A DNA stretch of 50,556 bases from Oscillospiraceae bacterium. GTDB taxonomy: Bacteria > Bacillota > Clostridia > Oscillospirales > Oscillospiraceae. The position numbers were made by a program, and so were the translations under genes. The stretch's first letter is position 1, and each line of letters begins with the position of its first letter. Below the pieces are notes generated by a model. The model made no database searches. It was not told where the DNA came from and was given only the letters and a program-made list of their open reading frames with translations. Positions 1-8,270 of the stretch are shown piece by piece. The DNA lies in NCBI GenBank assembly GCA_017887695.1, contig JAGHHM010000001.1:1-50556 (forward strand), read 5' to 3'.

Positions 1-88
1 GCTCCGCCTTTCTTGCCACAACGGGAGCCTCGATCTCCATCATGGTGACCGTTGGGTTCAATACTCTTTTTTTAACAATCCGATACAT
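1..88 (-). CDS. NfnA-like FAD/NAD-binding subunit, 5' end only
   Basis: The first 29 codons of a minus-strand gene run off the left edge of the window. The N-terminus (MYRIVKKRVLNPTVTMMEIE) matches what I know of the sulfide/dihydroorotate dehydrogenase-like FAD/NAD-binding proteins. In clostridia these act as the small subunit of NADH-dependent ferredoxin:NADP oxidoreductase (Nfn), an electron-bifurcating soluble flavoprotein complex. The start is supported by AGAGGAAA eight bases upstream. A promoter-like pair lies between this gene and the regulator gene at 185-883, so it is probably transcribed separately. Only the N-terminal strand of the ferredoxin-reductase barrel is visible, so the assignment rests on a short stretch. 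Confidence 0.55.
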   Translation of the reverse strand, partial: MYRIVKKRVLNPTVTMMEIEAPVVARKAE

Positions 89-153
89 AGTGTTTCCTCT
101 TTCCACTTAGATTCGGTTCTTTGTTTTTTGTATGCTCCTGCACATACGTCAAT

Positions 154-182
154 AGTCTAACATAGTCTTTCGCCCGCGTCAA
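154..182 (-). promoter_or_regulatory. Putative sigma-A promoter for the NfnA-like gene
   Basis: On the minus strand TTGACG, a 17-base spacer and TAGACT lie 66 bases upstream of the ATG at 88. It is the only well-spaced pair in the gap. An imperfect dyad (GTATGTGC-agga-GCATAC, about 129-146) lies just downstream of the -10 and could be an operator, perhaps for the neighbouring Crp/Fnr regulator; that link is a guess. Confidence 0.4.
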
Positions 183-184
183 TT

Positions 185-883
185 TTAATTCCCGAATTTA
201 TCTGGAATTCCCTGCCGGACCCAGTTTTCCTCCGCCACAGGCTCCAGCAGCGTCAGCTGCCGGCCCTCCATAGCGATGAGACCATCCTGCCGCATTTTCT
301 TCAGCTCCCGCATCATGGCACTGCGGTCCGTACTGATGTAGTCCGCCAAAGTACCCAGGGTAAAGGGCAATGTGACTGTCTGGCTGCCGCTTTCCAGACA
401 CAGGATCTGGAAATAGCAGCGCAGCTTATCCCGGATGGAGCGCTGGCTGAGAACCTCCACCCGGCGGCTGAGCCGCCGGGCCTGCTCTGCCACCAGATGA
501 AAAAGATTTTCCACCAGGCGGCTATGGTGGCGGCAGGCCTTTTCGCAGCGCTTCATAATATGGGGATAATCCATGAACAGCACCTCGCACTCTCCGGTGG
601 CAATGACCTCCAGGCCATCCCCCAGAGCAGCGGTAAACGCCAGCAGCTCTCCAAACACGCCGCCGGTTTCCAGACGCTCCAAAATGGTCCGGGTACCTTC
701 GCTGTCAAAGCGAACCAGTTCCGCTGTTCCCCGGATCATAATCCCCACATCCTGGCTGCCGCCATATACCCGAATGGTTTCTCCCGGCCGGAACACCGCC
801 TGTCGCATCCGGAAGCATGTGATCATGGCCTCTACTTCGCTGTTGGCAATATCCTGGAAAATGGCAAAGCGCGCATAATCCAT
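185..883 (-). CDS. Crp/Fnr-family transcriptional regulator
   Basis: A 232-residue cytoplasmic transcription factor with the usual Crp/Fnr layout. An N-terminal cyclic-nucleotide-binding-type beta roll covers about residues 15-110 and includes the turn GGVFGELLAF. A long dimerisation helix rich in Arg follows at about 120-155, then a winged helix-turn-helix at about 178-202 (LADYISTDRSAMMRELKKM). The Arg-Ser pair that contacts cAMP in true Crp is absent after FGELLAF, and there is no N-terminal Cys cluster as in Fnr, so the effector is unknown. The ORF track starts 14 codons too early: the ATG at 883 has GGGGAGAGG just upstream, whereas the upstream extension runs through a hairpin. Its own promoter is at 958-985. 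Confidence 0.85.
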   Translation of the reverse strand: MDYARFAIFQDIANSEVEAMITCFRMRQAVFRPGETIRVYGGSQDVGIMIRGTAELVRFDSEGTRTILERLETGGVFGELLAFTAALGDGLEVIATGECEVLFMDYPHIMKRCEKACRHHSRLVENLFHLVAEQARRLSRRVEVLSQRSIRDKLRCYFQILCLESGSQTVTLPFTLGTLADYISTDRSAMMRELKKMRQDGLIAMEGRQLTLLEPVAEENWVRQGIPDKFGN

Positions 884-909
884 GGCCTCTCCCCTTTCAT
901 CCACACATC

Positions 910-937
910 GCGCCGCCGGAGACATCTCCGGCGGCGC
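910..937 (-). repeat. Perfect inverted repeat in the leader of the Crp/Fnr gene
   Basis: A 13-bp perfect inverted repeat (GCGCCGCCGGAGA / TCTCCGGCGGCGC) with a 2-base centre lies between the promoter at 958-985 and the ATG at 883. In RNA it would form a very stable hairpin starting about 14 bases after the expected transcription start and ending about 26 bases before the start codon. No U-run follows on either strand, so it is not a standard terminator. It could stabilise the mRNA or be an operator. Confidence 0.6.
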
Positions 938-957
938 TTCTGCATCATTCTGCTATT

Positions 958-985
958 ATTGTACCCCTTCCGCCCTATTTGTCAA
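958..985 (-). promoter_or_regulatory. Putative sigma-A promoter of the Crp/Fnr regulator
   Basis: On the minus strand TTGACA, 16 bases and TACAAT lie 75 bases upstream of the regulator start. This is close to consensus and unobstructed. Confidence 0.65.
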
Positions 986-1077
986 CGCTTTTCCCCTATT
1001 TCTCCCGGTCTGGCATGCCGCTGCCGGGAAAATAAAAAGCCAACATACTCCCATAAACAACACGAAGGATGAAAATT

Positions 1078-1107
1078 GCCGCCCGCCGCATGAAAGCGGC
1101 GGACGGC
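1078..1107 (-). terminator. Probable clpB terminator
   Basis: A GC-rich stem (GCCGcCCGCCGC / GCGGCGGaCGGC, one mismatch, 6-base loop) lies 37 bases past the clpB stop codon, followed on the minus strand by AATTTTC. The U-run is short, so strength is uncertain. Confidence 0.55.
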
Positions 1108-1143
1108 ACAACAAAAACACAGTACAAATCCGGCAGCTATCCC

Positions 1144-3738
1144 TTAGCCTTGCACCGTAAAGGTCAGCTTCTCGCCGTCGCTGCCTACGGTAACACTCTG
1201 GCCATCGGATACCTCTCCCCGGATCAGCATGGCCGCCAGTTCCGTTTCCACATACTTCTGGAGATACCGCTTTACGGGCCGGGCACCGTAGGCGGGAGTG
1301 TAGCTGGCGTGGGCGATAAACCGCTTGGCCTCGTCGGTGAGAGTGACGGTAATCTCCCGATCCGCAAGGCGCTGGGCAATGGAGCCCATGGCGATGTCGA
1401 TGATGCCGGTGATCTGGCCCTCCGTCAGGGGGGAGAATACCACAATATCATCCACACGGTTAATAAACTCAGGACGGAAGTACTTATTGAGCTCCTGACG
1501 GACCTGTTCCTTCACGTTGGGGTCAATGGAACCGTCAGAGTGGATATTCTCCGTCAAGTAGGCGGAGCCAATATTGCTGGTCATGATAATGATGGTATTC
1601 TTGAAGTCCACCGTCCGGCCCTGGTTGTCGGTCAAACGACCATCATCCAGCAGCTGGAGCAGGATGTTGAACACATCCGGGTGGGCCTTCTCGATCTCAT
1701 CAAACAGCACCACGCTGTACGGCTTACGGCGCACCGCCTCGGTGAGCTGGCCGCCCTCATCGTAACCCACATATCCCGGAGGCGCGCCTACCAGACGAGA
1801 GACGGCGTGCTTCTCCATATATTCGGACATATCAATCCGGATGATATTGCGCTCATCGTCAAAGAGGGCCTGGGCCAGGGTCTTGGCCAGCTCCGTCTTG
1901 CCCACGCCGGTGGGTCCCAGGAAGATAAAGGAGCCGATAGGCCGGTTCTCATCCTTCAGGCCCGCCCGGCCACGGAGGATGGCCTCGCTGACAGCGGTAA
2001 CAGCCTCATCCTGACCGATGACCCGCTGGTGGAGAATTTCCGGCAGCCGCAGCAGCTTTTCCTTCTCGCTTTCCATCAGCTTGCTCACCGGGATGCCAGT
2101 CCACTTGGCCACCACCTCGGCGATCTCCTCCTCAGTGACCTCCTCTTTGAGCAGGTGGTCGTCCTTACCGGCTTCTACCCGTTGACGTTCCTCCTCCAAC
2201 TGCTTCTCCAGGGCGGGAAGGGTGCCGAACTTCAGCTGGGCCATCTTCTCCAGATCGTAGCTGCGCTCTGCCTCCTCCATCTGGTGCTTGGTGTCCTCGA
2301 TCTGCTGCTTGATGCGCTTAAGACCGGCGATAGACTGCTTCTCCGTCTCCCACTGGGCCCGCATGGCGTCATTCTTGGCTTTCAGCTCTGCCAGCTCCTG
2401 GTCAATATGGGCCATACGGTTCTTGGAGCCATTGTCCTCCTCCTTGCCCAGGGCCTGCTTTTCGATCTCCAGCTGCATGATCTTGCGGCTGATCTCATCC
2501 AGCTCCGAGGGCATGGAGTCGATTTCCATACGGATCTTGGCCGCCGCCTCATCCATCAGGTCGATGGCCTTGTCGGGGAGGAAACGGTCGGTAATATACC
2601 GGTCAGACAGGGTAGCGCAGGCGATGAGGGCTCCATCGGTGATCCGGACACCGTGATGGATCTCAAAGCGCTCCTTCAGGCCACGGAGAATGGAAATGGT
2701 ATCCTCCACCGTGGGCTGGTCAATGAGGACCTTCTGGAACCGGCGCTCCAGAGCGGCGTCCTTCTCAATATATTTGCGGTACTCGTCCAGGGTGGTGGCG
2801 CCGATGCAGTGGAGCTCGCCCCGGGCCAGCTTGGGCTTGAGGAGGTTGCCCGCGTCCATACTGCCCTCAGTGCGGCCGGCGCCTACAATGTTATGGAGCT
2901 CATCGATAAAGAGGAGGATCCGGCCCTCGCTCTTCTCGATTTCATTGAGAACGGCCTTCAGCCGCTCCTCAAACTCCCCCCGGTATTTAGCCCCGGCGAT
3001 GAGGGAGCCCATATCCAGAGCGAAAATGGTCTTGTCCTTCAGGCCCTCCGGCACATCGCCGTTAAGAATCCTCTGGGCCAGTCCCTCCACCACGGCGGTT
3101 TTGCCCACGCCGGGCTCACCGATGAGCACCGGGTTATTCTTGGTCTTACGGCTAAGGATCTGGATGGTATGACGGATCTCCGCGTCACGACCAATGACCG
3201 GGTCCAGCTTCCCCTGACGGGCCATTTCCACCAGGTCCCGGCCATACTTGCTCAGGGCCTCGTAGTTCTCTTCCGGGTTCTGGCTGGTGACCCGCTGACT
3301 GCCCCGCACCTTGGTCAGGGCCTGGAGCAGCTTTTCCCGGTCAATGCCGTACTGGCGGAAGATCCGGGCGCTGGGGGTACCGTTCTCGTCCACCAGGGCC
3401 AGATACAGGTGCTCCACGGACACATATTCATCCTTGAATTGCTGGGCGTTCTTTTCAGCAGCCATCAGCAGCTGGCTGAAGCGGCGGCTGGCATAGAGCT
3501 GGTCGCTGCTGCCGGATACCTTGGGCAGCTTGTCAATTTCCTGCTGGACCTGGCGGATAAGAGTATCCACATCCAGGCCCATATAGGTCAGGAGCCTTGG
3601 CACAAGGCCGTCCTGCTGGCGCAGCAGGGCCAGATGGAGGTGCTCCCCCTCCAGCTGCTGCTGGCCATTCTCGATGGCGATATTCTGGCAGTCCGCCACA
3701 GCGGCCTGGGCGTTCTGGGTATATTTGTCAAAGTTCAT
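1144..3738 (-). CDS. clpB: ATP-dependent chaperone ClpB (Hsp100 disaggregase)
   Basis: 864 residues, the normal ClpB length. The cytoplasmic hexameric AAA+ disaggregase extracts polypeptides from aggregates together with DnaK. Domains in order: N-terminal Clp repeat domain (about 1-145); NBD1 with Walker A GEPGVGKT at 207-214, Walker B LLFIDELH and sensor [13 protein letters not shown]; the long coiled-coil middle domain (about 400-520), which separates ClpB from ClpC/ClpA; NBD2 with Walker A GPTGVGKT near 605, followed by [17 protein letters not shown] and [11 protein letters not shown]; then the C-terminal oligomerisation domain. It starts at ATG 3738 with GGAGGCAGAGACT upstream. A perfect CIRCE operator at 3843-3869 indicates HrcA repression and heat induction. 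The gene appears monocistronic. Confidence 0.97.
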   Translation of the reverse strand: MNFDKYTQNAQAAVADCQNIAIENGQQQLEGEHLHLALLRQQDGLVPRLLTYMGLDVDTLIRQVQQEIDKLPKVSGSSDQLYASRRFSQLLMAAEKNAQQFKDEYVSVEHLYLALVDENGTPSARIFRQYGIDREKLLQALTKVRGSQRVTSQNPEENYEALSKYGRDLVEMARQGKLDPVIGRDAEIRHTIQILSRKTKNNPVLIGEPGVGKTAVVEGLAQRILNGDVPEGLKDKTIFALDMGSLIAGAKYRGEFEERLKAVLNEIEKSEGRILLFIDELHNIVGAGRTEGSMDAGNLLKPKLARGELHCIGATTLDEYRKYIEKDAALERRFQKVLIDQPTVEDTISILRGLKERFEIHHGVRITDGALIACATLSDRYITDRFLPDKAIDLMDEAAAKIRMEIDSMPSELDEISRKIMQLEIEKQALGKEEDNGSKNRMAHIDQELAELKAKNDAMRAQWETEKQSIAGLKRIKQQIEDTKHQMEEAERSYDLEKMAQLKFGTLPALEKQLEEERQRVEAGKDDHLLKEEVTEEEIAEVVAKWTGIPVSKLMESEKEKLLRLPEILHQRVIGQDEAVTAVSEAILRGRAGLKDENRPIGSFIFLGPTGVGKTELAKTLAQALFDDERNIIRIDMSEYMEKHAVSRLVGAPPGYVGYDEGGQLTEAVRRKPYSVVLFDEIEKAHPDVFNILLQLLDDGRLTDNQGRTVDFKNTIIIMTSNIGSAYLTENIHSDGSIDPNVKEQVRQELNKYFRPEFINRVDDIVVFSPLTEGQITGIIDIAMGSIAQRLADREITVTLTDEAKRFIAHASYTPAYGARPVKRYLQKYVETELAAMLIRGEVSDGQSVTVGSDGEKLTFTVQG

Positions 3739-3842
3739 AGTCTCTGCCTCCTTCGTCGGCGGGGCGCGGCTTTCGCCGCAACCTGTCTTTTTCTTTTCGC
3801 TGGTTATTGTACACCTGTTCTACCCGGATGTAAAGAGGAGAA

Positions 3843-3869
3843 TTAGCACTCTCGTGTCTAGAGTGCTAA
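3843..3869 (-). promoter_or_regulatory. CIRCE operator (HrcA-binding site) of clpB
   Basis: TTAGCACTC, nine bases, then GAGTGCTAA is a perfect 9-9-9 CIRCE inverted repeat. It lies about 105 bases upstream of the clpB ATG and is symmetrical, but it belongs to clpB by position and by known family regulation. HrcA bound here represses class I heat-shock genes. No sharp sigma-A pair is obvious beside it. Confidence 0.95.
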
Positions 3870-3958
3870 TTTTTTGTGAACGAATTGTGAATTTTTTCTT
3901 CCGGGCAAATAGACGGGCCTGAGAAGCCGTCCCGCTGCCATTCTGGTCGAAATAAACA

Positions 3959-3987
3959 TTGAATGAATGGTAAATTTATGGTATTTT
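3959..3987 (+). promoter_or_regulatory. Weak candidate promoter for the BMP-domain operon
   Basis: TTGAAT, 17 bases and TATTTT lie about 90 bases upstream of the ATG at 4079. Apart from this and the CIRCE element I see nothing else in the 340-base gap 3739-4078. Confidence 0.35.
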
Positions 3988-4078
3988 CAGAGCAGAATAA
4001 TACCCAACAGCACCGGAAAAAGCCAGGCACCTATCCACATTCCGCCGGCATTCCTGTGAACATAAAAGGAGGAAGCAT

Positions 4079-5956
4079 ATGCTACTGGAGGAATACCGCA
4101 AGGCCCTCCGCCAGGGGCTCAAGGAGGTCAAGGCTGCCGCCGCCGCCGGAAAGGAAACCGGACTTCTGGTCCTTCCCGACAGCATGGAAGCCAAGGCAGT
4201 ACGCCGGGAATCCCTTGGCGTGGTGGAGATCCCCATGGAGCTGATCGACGGTACCTACAACGCCATGCGCCGGGACGATTTTTCCCCCGGCTTCTATCCG
4301 GTGGTCCAGGAGGAAAGTGAGTTTGCCAACAAGTGGGAGATGCTCTGCAAGGCCCACCTGGATGAAGGGATCCGGGATCCCATCAAGGCAGTGGAATACC
4401 TCCACCATTTTTATGTGATCGAAGGCCACAAGCGGGTCAGCGTCCTCAAGCACTTTGGGGCCATTTCCGTCCCCGGCACCGTTACCCGCCTCTACCCGCC
4501 CCACTCCGATGACCCGGAAGTAGTGGCATACTATGAGTTCCTGAATTTTTATCAGATGACCGGCCTGAGCTTTCTGGTTTTCCGGCGGCCCGGGGAATAC
4601 CAGGAGCTGCTGGAAGCCGTGGGCATGCCCGGCCGTGACCCCTGGAGCGCTGAGGACGTCTACCGCTTCCGCTCCTTCTATTACATGTTCCGGGACGCCT
4701 ATCTCCGTCGGAACATGGATCCCAGCTATGTTGCCCAGGCCTTCCTGGTCTATATCCAGATTTTCGGCTACCGGGCTTCCCGGGAAAAGATGACATCCCA
4801 GATCCTCAAGGACCTGCCCAAGATCCGCCAGGAGATTCTCAACCGGTTGGAAAACGCCGGCACCACCGTGCTCCTGGAGGACACCGTCAGGCGGCCCATC
4901 ATCTCCCCCATGGTCACCATGCCCGCCGGAGGCAAGCTGTGCGTGGCCTTCCTCCACGGCAGCTCCTCCTCCACTTCCCGGTGGGAGTACGGCCACGAAT
5001 ATGGCCGGTACAGCCTGGAAAACAATATGGCTGGACAAATCCGCACCCTGTCCTTTGAAAATGTAGATACAGACGAAAAAGCAGAGGAAGCCTTTGAAAA
5101 CGCGGTCAACGAGGGAGCGGGTGTGATCTTCACCACCACCCCCAAGCTGCTTCTGCCCAGCGTCAAGCAGGCGGTACTCCACCCTGACGTAAAAATTCTT
5201 AACTGCTCCCTCAACACCACCTATCCTTCTGTACGCACCTACTATCCCCGGCTCTATGAAGCCACCTTCATCAAGGGCGCCATCGCCGCTACCCTCACCA
5301 CCGACAACCGCATCGGTTTTGTCGCGGACTATCCCACCTTCGGCAATATCGCCGGCATCAATGCCTTTGCCCAGGGCGCCCGGATGGTCAATGCCAATGC
5401 CACCATCTACCTCACCTGGGATACGCTGCGGGAAGGCGGCGGGCTGGAGGAGCTCCATGAGATGGGCATCCTGTATATCGACCGCCGAGGCCGCCTGGCC
5501 GCCCACTCCGGCCGGAACCTGGACGGCGCCCACAACCTGGCCCTGGCCCAGATCCGTTGGGGCAAGTTCTATCTGAGCATCGTGCGCCGAGTTTTGGAAG
5601 GCAGCTGGAAACAGGAGCTGCGGGGCAACAGCGCCATCAACTACTGGTGGGGCATGAACCAGGGGGTGGTGGACGTGCTCTGCTCCCGGAGCCTGCCCAT
5701 CGGTACCCGCCGGCTGGTAAGCGTGCTGCGCACCGCCCTCCAGGCCGGACGGTTGGACCCCTTTTACGGTATGCTCATGGATCCTCAGAGCCAGGATGAC
5801 TATGAGGACAGCGCTCCCCCTCCGGCAGAACAGATCCTTTCCATGAACTGGCTCTCCCCCTACGTCCAGGGACGGATCCCTGCTTTTGAGGAGCTGACGG
5901 AGTCTGCTCAGGAGCTGGTAAAGCTCCAGGGGGTGGAAAGGCGGACCACGACATGA
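4079..5956 (+). CDS. BMP-domain (Med/PnrA-type) protein with ParB-like N-terminal region
   Basis: 625 residues. The C-terminal part (about 285-560) resembles the basic membrane protein family of periplasmic-type nucleoside-binding domains, with strands such as GVIFTTTPKLLLPSV, LNCSLNTTYPSVRTYYPRLYEATFIKG and IGFVADYPTFGNIAGINAFAQGA. The N-terminal part (about 35-260) has a ParB/sulfiredoxin-like segment around YVIEGHKRVSVLKHFG. There is no signal peptide or lipobox, so unlike ordinary BMP lipoproteins it should stay in the cytoplasm and may sense rather than import a ligand. The start follows AAAGGAGG with 6-base spacing. Its stop overlaps the next gene by four bases (ATGA), so the two are translationally coupled. 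Substrate is unknown; purine nucleosides are the usual BMP ligands. Confidence 0.75.
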   Translation: MLLEEYRKALRQGLKEVKAAAAAGKETGLLVLPDSMEAKAVRRESLGVVEIPMELIDGTYNAMRRDDFSPGFYPVVQEESEFANKWEMLCKAHLDEGIRDPIKAVEYLHHFYVIEGHKRVSVLKHFGAISVPGTVTRLYPPHSDDPEVVAYYEFLNFYQMTGLSFLVFRRPGEYQELLEAVGMPGRDPWSAEDVYRFRSFYYMFRDAYLRRNMDPSYVAQAFLVYIQIFGYRASREKMTSQILKDLPKIRQEILNRLENAGTTVLLEDTVRRPIISPMVTMPAGGKLCVAFLHGSSSSTSRWEYGHEYGRYSLENNMAGQIRTLSFENVDTDEKAEEAFENAVNEGAGVIFTTTPKLLLPSVKQAVLHPDVKILNCSLNTTYPSVRTYYPRLYEATFIKGAIAATLTTDNRIGFVADYPTFGNIAGINAFAQGARMVNANATIYLTWDTLREGGGLEELHEMGILYIDRRGRLAAHSGRNLDGAHNLALAQIRWGKFYLSIVRRVLEGSWKQELRGNSAINYWWGMNQGVVDVLCSRSLPIGTRRLVSVLRTALQAGRLDPFYGMLMDPQSQDDYEDSAPPPAEQILSMNWLSPYVQGRIPAFEELTESAQELVKLQGVERRTTT

Positions 5957-6543
5957 GAATTCTCGCCTTATCTGACCACGAGTCCCCTTATCTGTGGGAC
6001 TATTTCACCCGGGACAAGCTGGACGGCATCGACCTGATTCTCTCCTGCGGAGACCTTAAGCCGGAGTATCTGTCTTTTATCGCCACCTTTGCCCACTGCC
6101 CGGTGCTGTACGTTCATGGCAACCATGACGACCGGTATGAGAAGAATCCGCCTCTTGGCTGCATCTGCATCGACGGGGATCTCTATGAGCACGAGGGGCT
6201 GCGGATCCTGGGGCTGGGCGGCTCCATGCGCTACAAGGACGGCGTCAACCAGTATACTGAGCGGCAGATGGCCTGGCGGGCCCTGAAGCTCACGCCCCGG
6301 CTGTATTTTAAAAAGGGGTTTGATATCCTTTTGACCCATGCCCCCGGGGAGGACATGGTGGATTGCCATGATCTGGCCCACCTGGGTTTTTCCACCTTCA
6401 ACCGTTTGCTGGACAAATATCATCCCGCTTTGTTCCTTCACGGCCACACCCACCTTTCCTATGGCCGGAGCATTCAGCGGGAAAGCCGTTACGGCGACAC
6501 CCGTGTGGTCAACGCCTACGAGCGGTACATTATTGACCTGTAA
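5953..6543 (+). CDS. Calcineurin-like metallophosphoesterase
   Basis: 196 residues of a cytoplasmic two-metal phosphoesterase. The motif order is complete: an N-terminal LALSDHES (first metal site; the usual D-x-H is S-D-H-E here), ILSCGDL (GD), YVHGNHDD (GNHD/E), LLTHAPG (H) and LFLHGHTHLSYG (GHxH). Its length fits the small YfcE/MJ0936-like and Ser/Thr-phosphatase-like branch. Substrate cannot be read from the sequence. It overlaps the BMP-domain gene by four bases, implying coupled expression and a shared process, possibly nucleotide turnover given the polyphosphate:AMP phosphotransferase 60 bases downstream. Confidence 0.85.
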   Translation: MRILALSDHESPYLWDYFTRDKLDGIDLILSCGDLKPEYLSFIATFAHCPVLYVHGNHDDRYEKNPPLGCICIDGDLYEHEGLRILGLGGSMRYKDGVNQYTERQMAWRALKLTPRLYFKKGFDILLTHAPGEDMVDCHDLAHLGFSTFNRLLDKYHPALFLHGHTHLSYGRSIQRESRYGDTRVVNAYERYIIDL

Positions 6544-6602
6544 GAGCAACTGCTCTCCCCAGGACGGGAGGCCCGGATACATTGCGTGAAGGAGGAGATA
6601 TC

Positions 6603-8069
6603 ATGCTGATGGATTGGCAATTTCAGAAGGACAAACGAGAGGCCCGGGACTGCCGGGAACGGTTAAAGGCCCGGCGGACCGATCTGGCCGCCCTGCAGCA
6701 GCCTCTCAAGGAAGCCAAGCTGCCGGTGATTGTACTGGTAGAAGGCTGGGGCGCCGCCGGCAAGGGCAGCGTGATCCACTCCCTGATCCGGGAGCTGGAT
6801 CCCCGGTTCTTCAAAGTACGCAGTGTCGGGATGCCCACGGCAGAGGAACAGCGCTGGCCTTTCCTCAAGCGACACTTTGAGACGATTCCTGAAGAGGGAA
6901 AGATCCTGTTCCTGGATTCCGGGTGGATGGATGAAACTGTCCGGGAACGGATGCGGCGGGACCTGTCTGATCAGGAATATCAGCGCCGTCTGGAAAGCAT
7001 CCGGGTATTTGAACGCCAGCTGGCCGCAGGGGGCTACCTCCTGGTAAAGCTCTTCCTCCATATCAGCCAGGAAACCCAGGAACAGCGGCTGGAAAAGCTG
7101 GCTGAGGACAAGGACACAGCCTGGCGGGTGGGAGAAAACGACCGCAAGCAAAACAAGAACTATGACAAGGCACTGGAGGCCTTTGAGGAATATCTCACTG
7201 CTACCGACTTCCCCTGGGCGCCCTGGAAGATCATCGACGGCACTGACGCTGTCTGCTCCCAGCTGGATGCGGCAGACTGGCTCTATGCCCAGATTTCCGA
7301 CGCTCTCCAGCGCCGTCCCCGTCCGGAGCAGCCCCGCCGGGCCTGGCCGCTGGTTCCCATCCCGCTTCTTAAGGATGTGGCCCTGGACAAGACCATGGAG
7401 GAAGAGGACTACGATAAAGCCCTCAAGCGCTGCCGCAAAAAGCTGGCAAAGCTCCACAACGAGCTTTACCGCCGGCAGGTACCGGTGGTTATCGTTTACG
7501 AGGGCTGGGATGCCGCCGGCAAGGGCGGCAATATCAAGCGTCTTTCCTCTGCCCTGGATCCCCGGGGCTGCGAGGTGCTGCCCATTGCCAGTCCCACTCC
7601 CGACGAGCTGCACCGCCAGTATCTCTGGCGGTTCTGGACCCGTCTGCCCAAAACCGGTCACATTGCCATCTTTGACCGCAGCTGGTACGGCCGCGTGATG
7701 GTGGAACGGCTGGAAGGCTTCTGTACCGAGGATGACTGGAAGCGGGCCTACGACGAGATTAACGAATTTGAACGGGAACTGACCGACGCGGGCACAGTGG
7801 TGGTGAAGTTCTGGGTCCAGATTGACAAGGATACCCAGCTGGCACGATTCCAGGACAGGCAGAACACACCGGAAAAGCGCTGGAAAATCACCGACGAGGA
7901 CTGGCGCAACCGGGAGAAATGGGATGCCTATGAGGTAGCCATCAACGAAATGCTTCAGAAAACCAACACCCGCAACGCCCCCTGGCATATTCTTGAATCT
8001 GTGGACAAGCGCTACGCCCGGATCAAAGCTATGAGCATTGTGATAGAGGCTCTGGAGGCCGCGCTGTAA
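6603..8069 (+). CDS. pap: Polyphosphate:AMP phosphotransferase (tandem PPK2 domains)
   Basis: 488 residues made of two PPK2 domains in tandem, the arrangement of class II PPK2/PAP enzymes that make ADP from AMP and polyphosphate. Each half has its own P-loop: EGWGAAGKGS (about 45) and EGWDAAGKGG (about 295). The C-terminal half also has the lid/Walker B region IAIFDRSWYGRVMVERLEGF, while the N-terminal half has FLDSGWMDE at that place, so the C-terminal domain is probably catalytic and the N-terminal one degenerate, as in known PAPs. I chose ATG 6603 over the ORF-track start because AAGGAGGAG lies seven bases upstream. A strong terminator follows. ppk1, which makes polyphosphate, is 4.8 kb downstream. 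Confidence 0.9.
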   Translation: MLMDWQFQKDKREARDCRERLKARRTDLAALQQPLKEAKLPVIVLVEGWGAAGKGSVIHSLIRELDPRFFKVRSVGMPTAEEQRWPFLKRHFETIPEEGKILFLDSGWMDETVRERMRRDLSDQEYQRRLESIRVFERQLAAGGYLLVKLFLHISQETQEQRLEKLAEDKDTAWRVGENDRKQNKNYDKALEAFEEYLTATDFPWAPWKIIDGTDAVCSQLDAADWLYAQISDALQRRPRPEQPRRAWPLVPIPLLKDVALDKTMEEEDYDKALKRCRKKLAKLHNELYRRQVPVVIVYEGWDAAGKGGNIKRLSSALDPRGCEVLPIASPTPDELHRQYLWRFWTRLPKTGHIAIFDRSWYGRVMVERLEGFCTEDDWKRAYDEINEFERELTDAGTVVVKFWVQIDKDTQLARFQDRQNTPEKRWKITDEDWRNREKWDAYEVAINEMLQKTNTRNAPWHILESVDKRYARIKAMSIVIEALEAAL

Positions 8070-8117
8070 TTGTCAGACCGGGCAGGAGCAACAAACCTCC
8101 CTGTTAATAACAAATAA

Positions 8118-8157
8118 ACAGGCCGGCAGCCTCATCGGCTGCCGGCCTGTCCTTTTG
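8118..8157 (+). terminator. Intrinsic terminator after pap
   Basis: A 14-bp perfect stem (ACAGGCCGGCAGCC / GGCTGCCGGCCTGT, 5-base loop) followed by CCTTTTG, 49 bases after the pap stop codon. Confidence 0.9.
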
Positions 8158-8270
8158 TAGGTGCAATCAGATCAGCCCCTGCCTTTTCCTCACTTTTGTA
8201 CCCCCTTTGTCAAAGGCGGCATCTGGCGCATATTGTGTAAAGAGAATTTATAAGAGCGGGAGGAAAACCC

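Noticed and set aside
1069-3846. 925-residue plus-strand ORF opposite clpB
   Set aside because: It is the antisense shadow of clpB, kept open by GC-rich codon bias; clpB has full motifs and a CIRCE operator.
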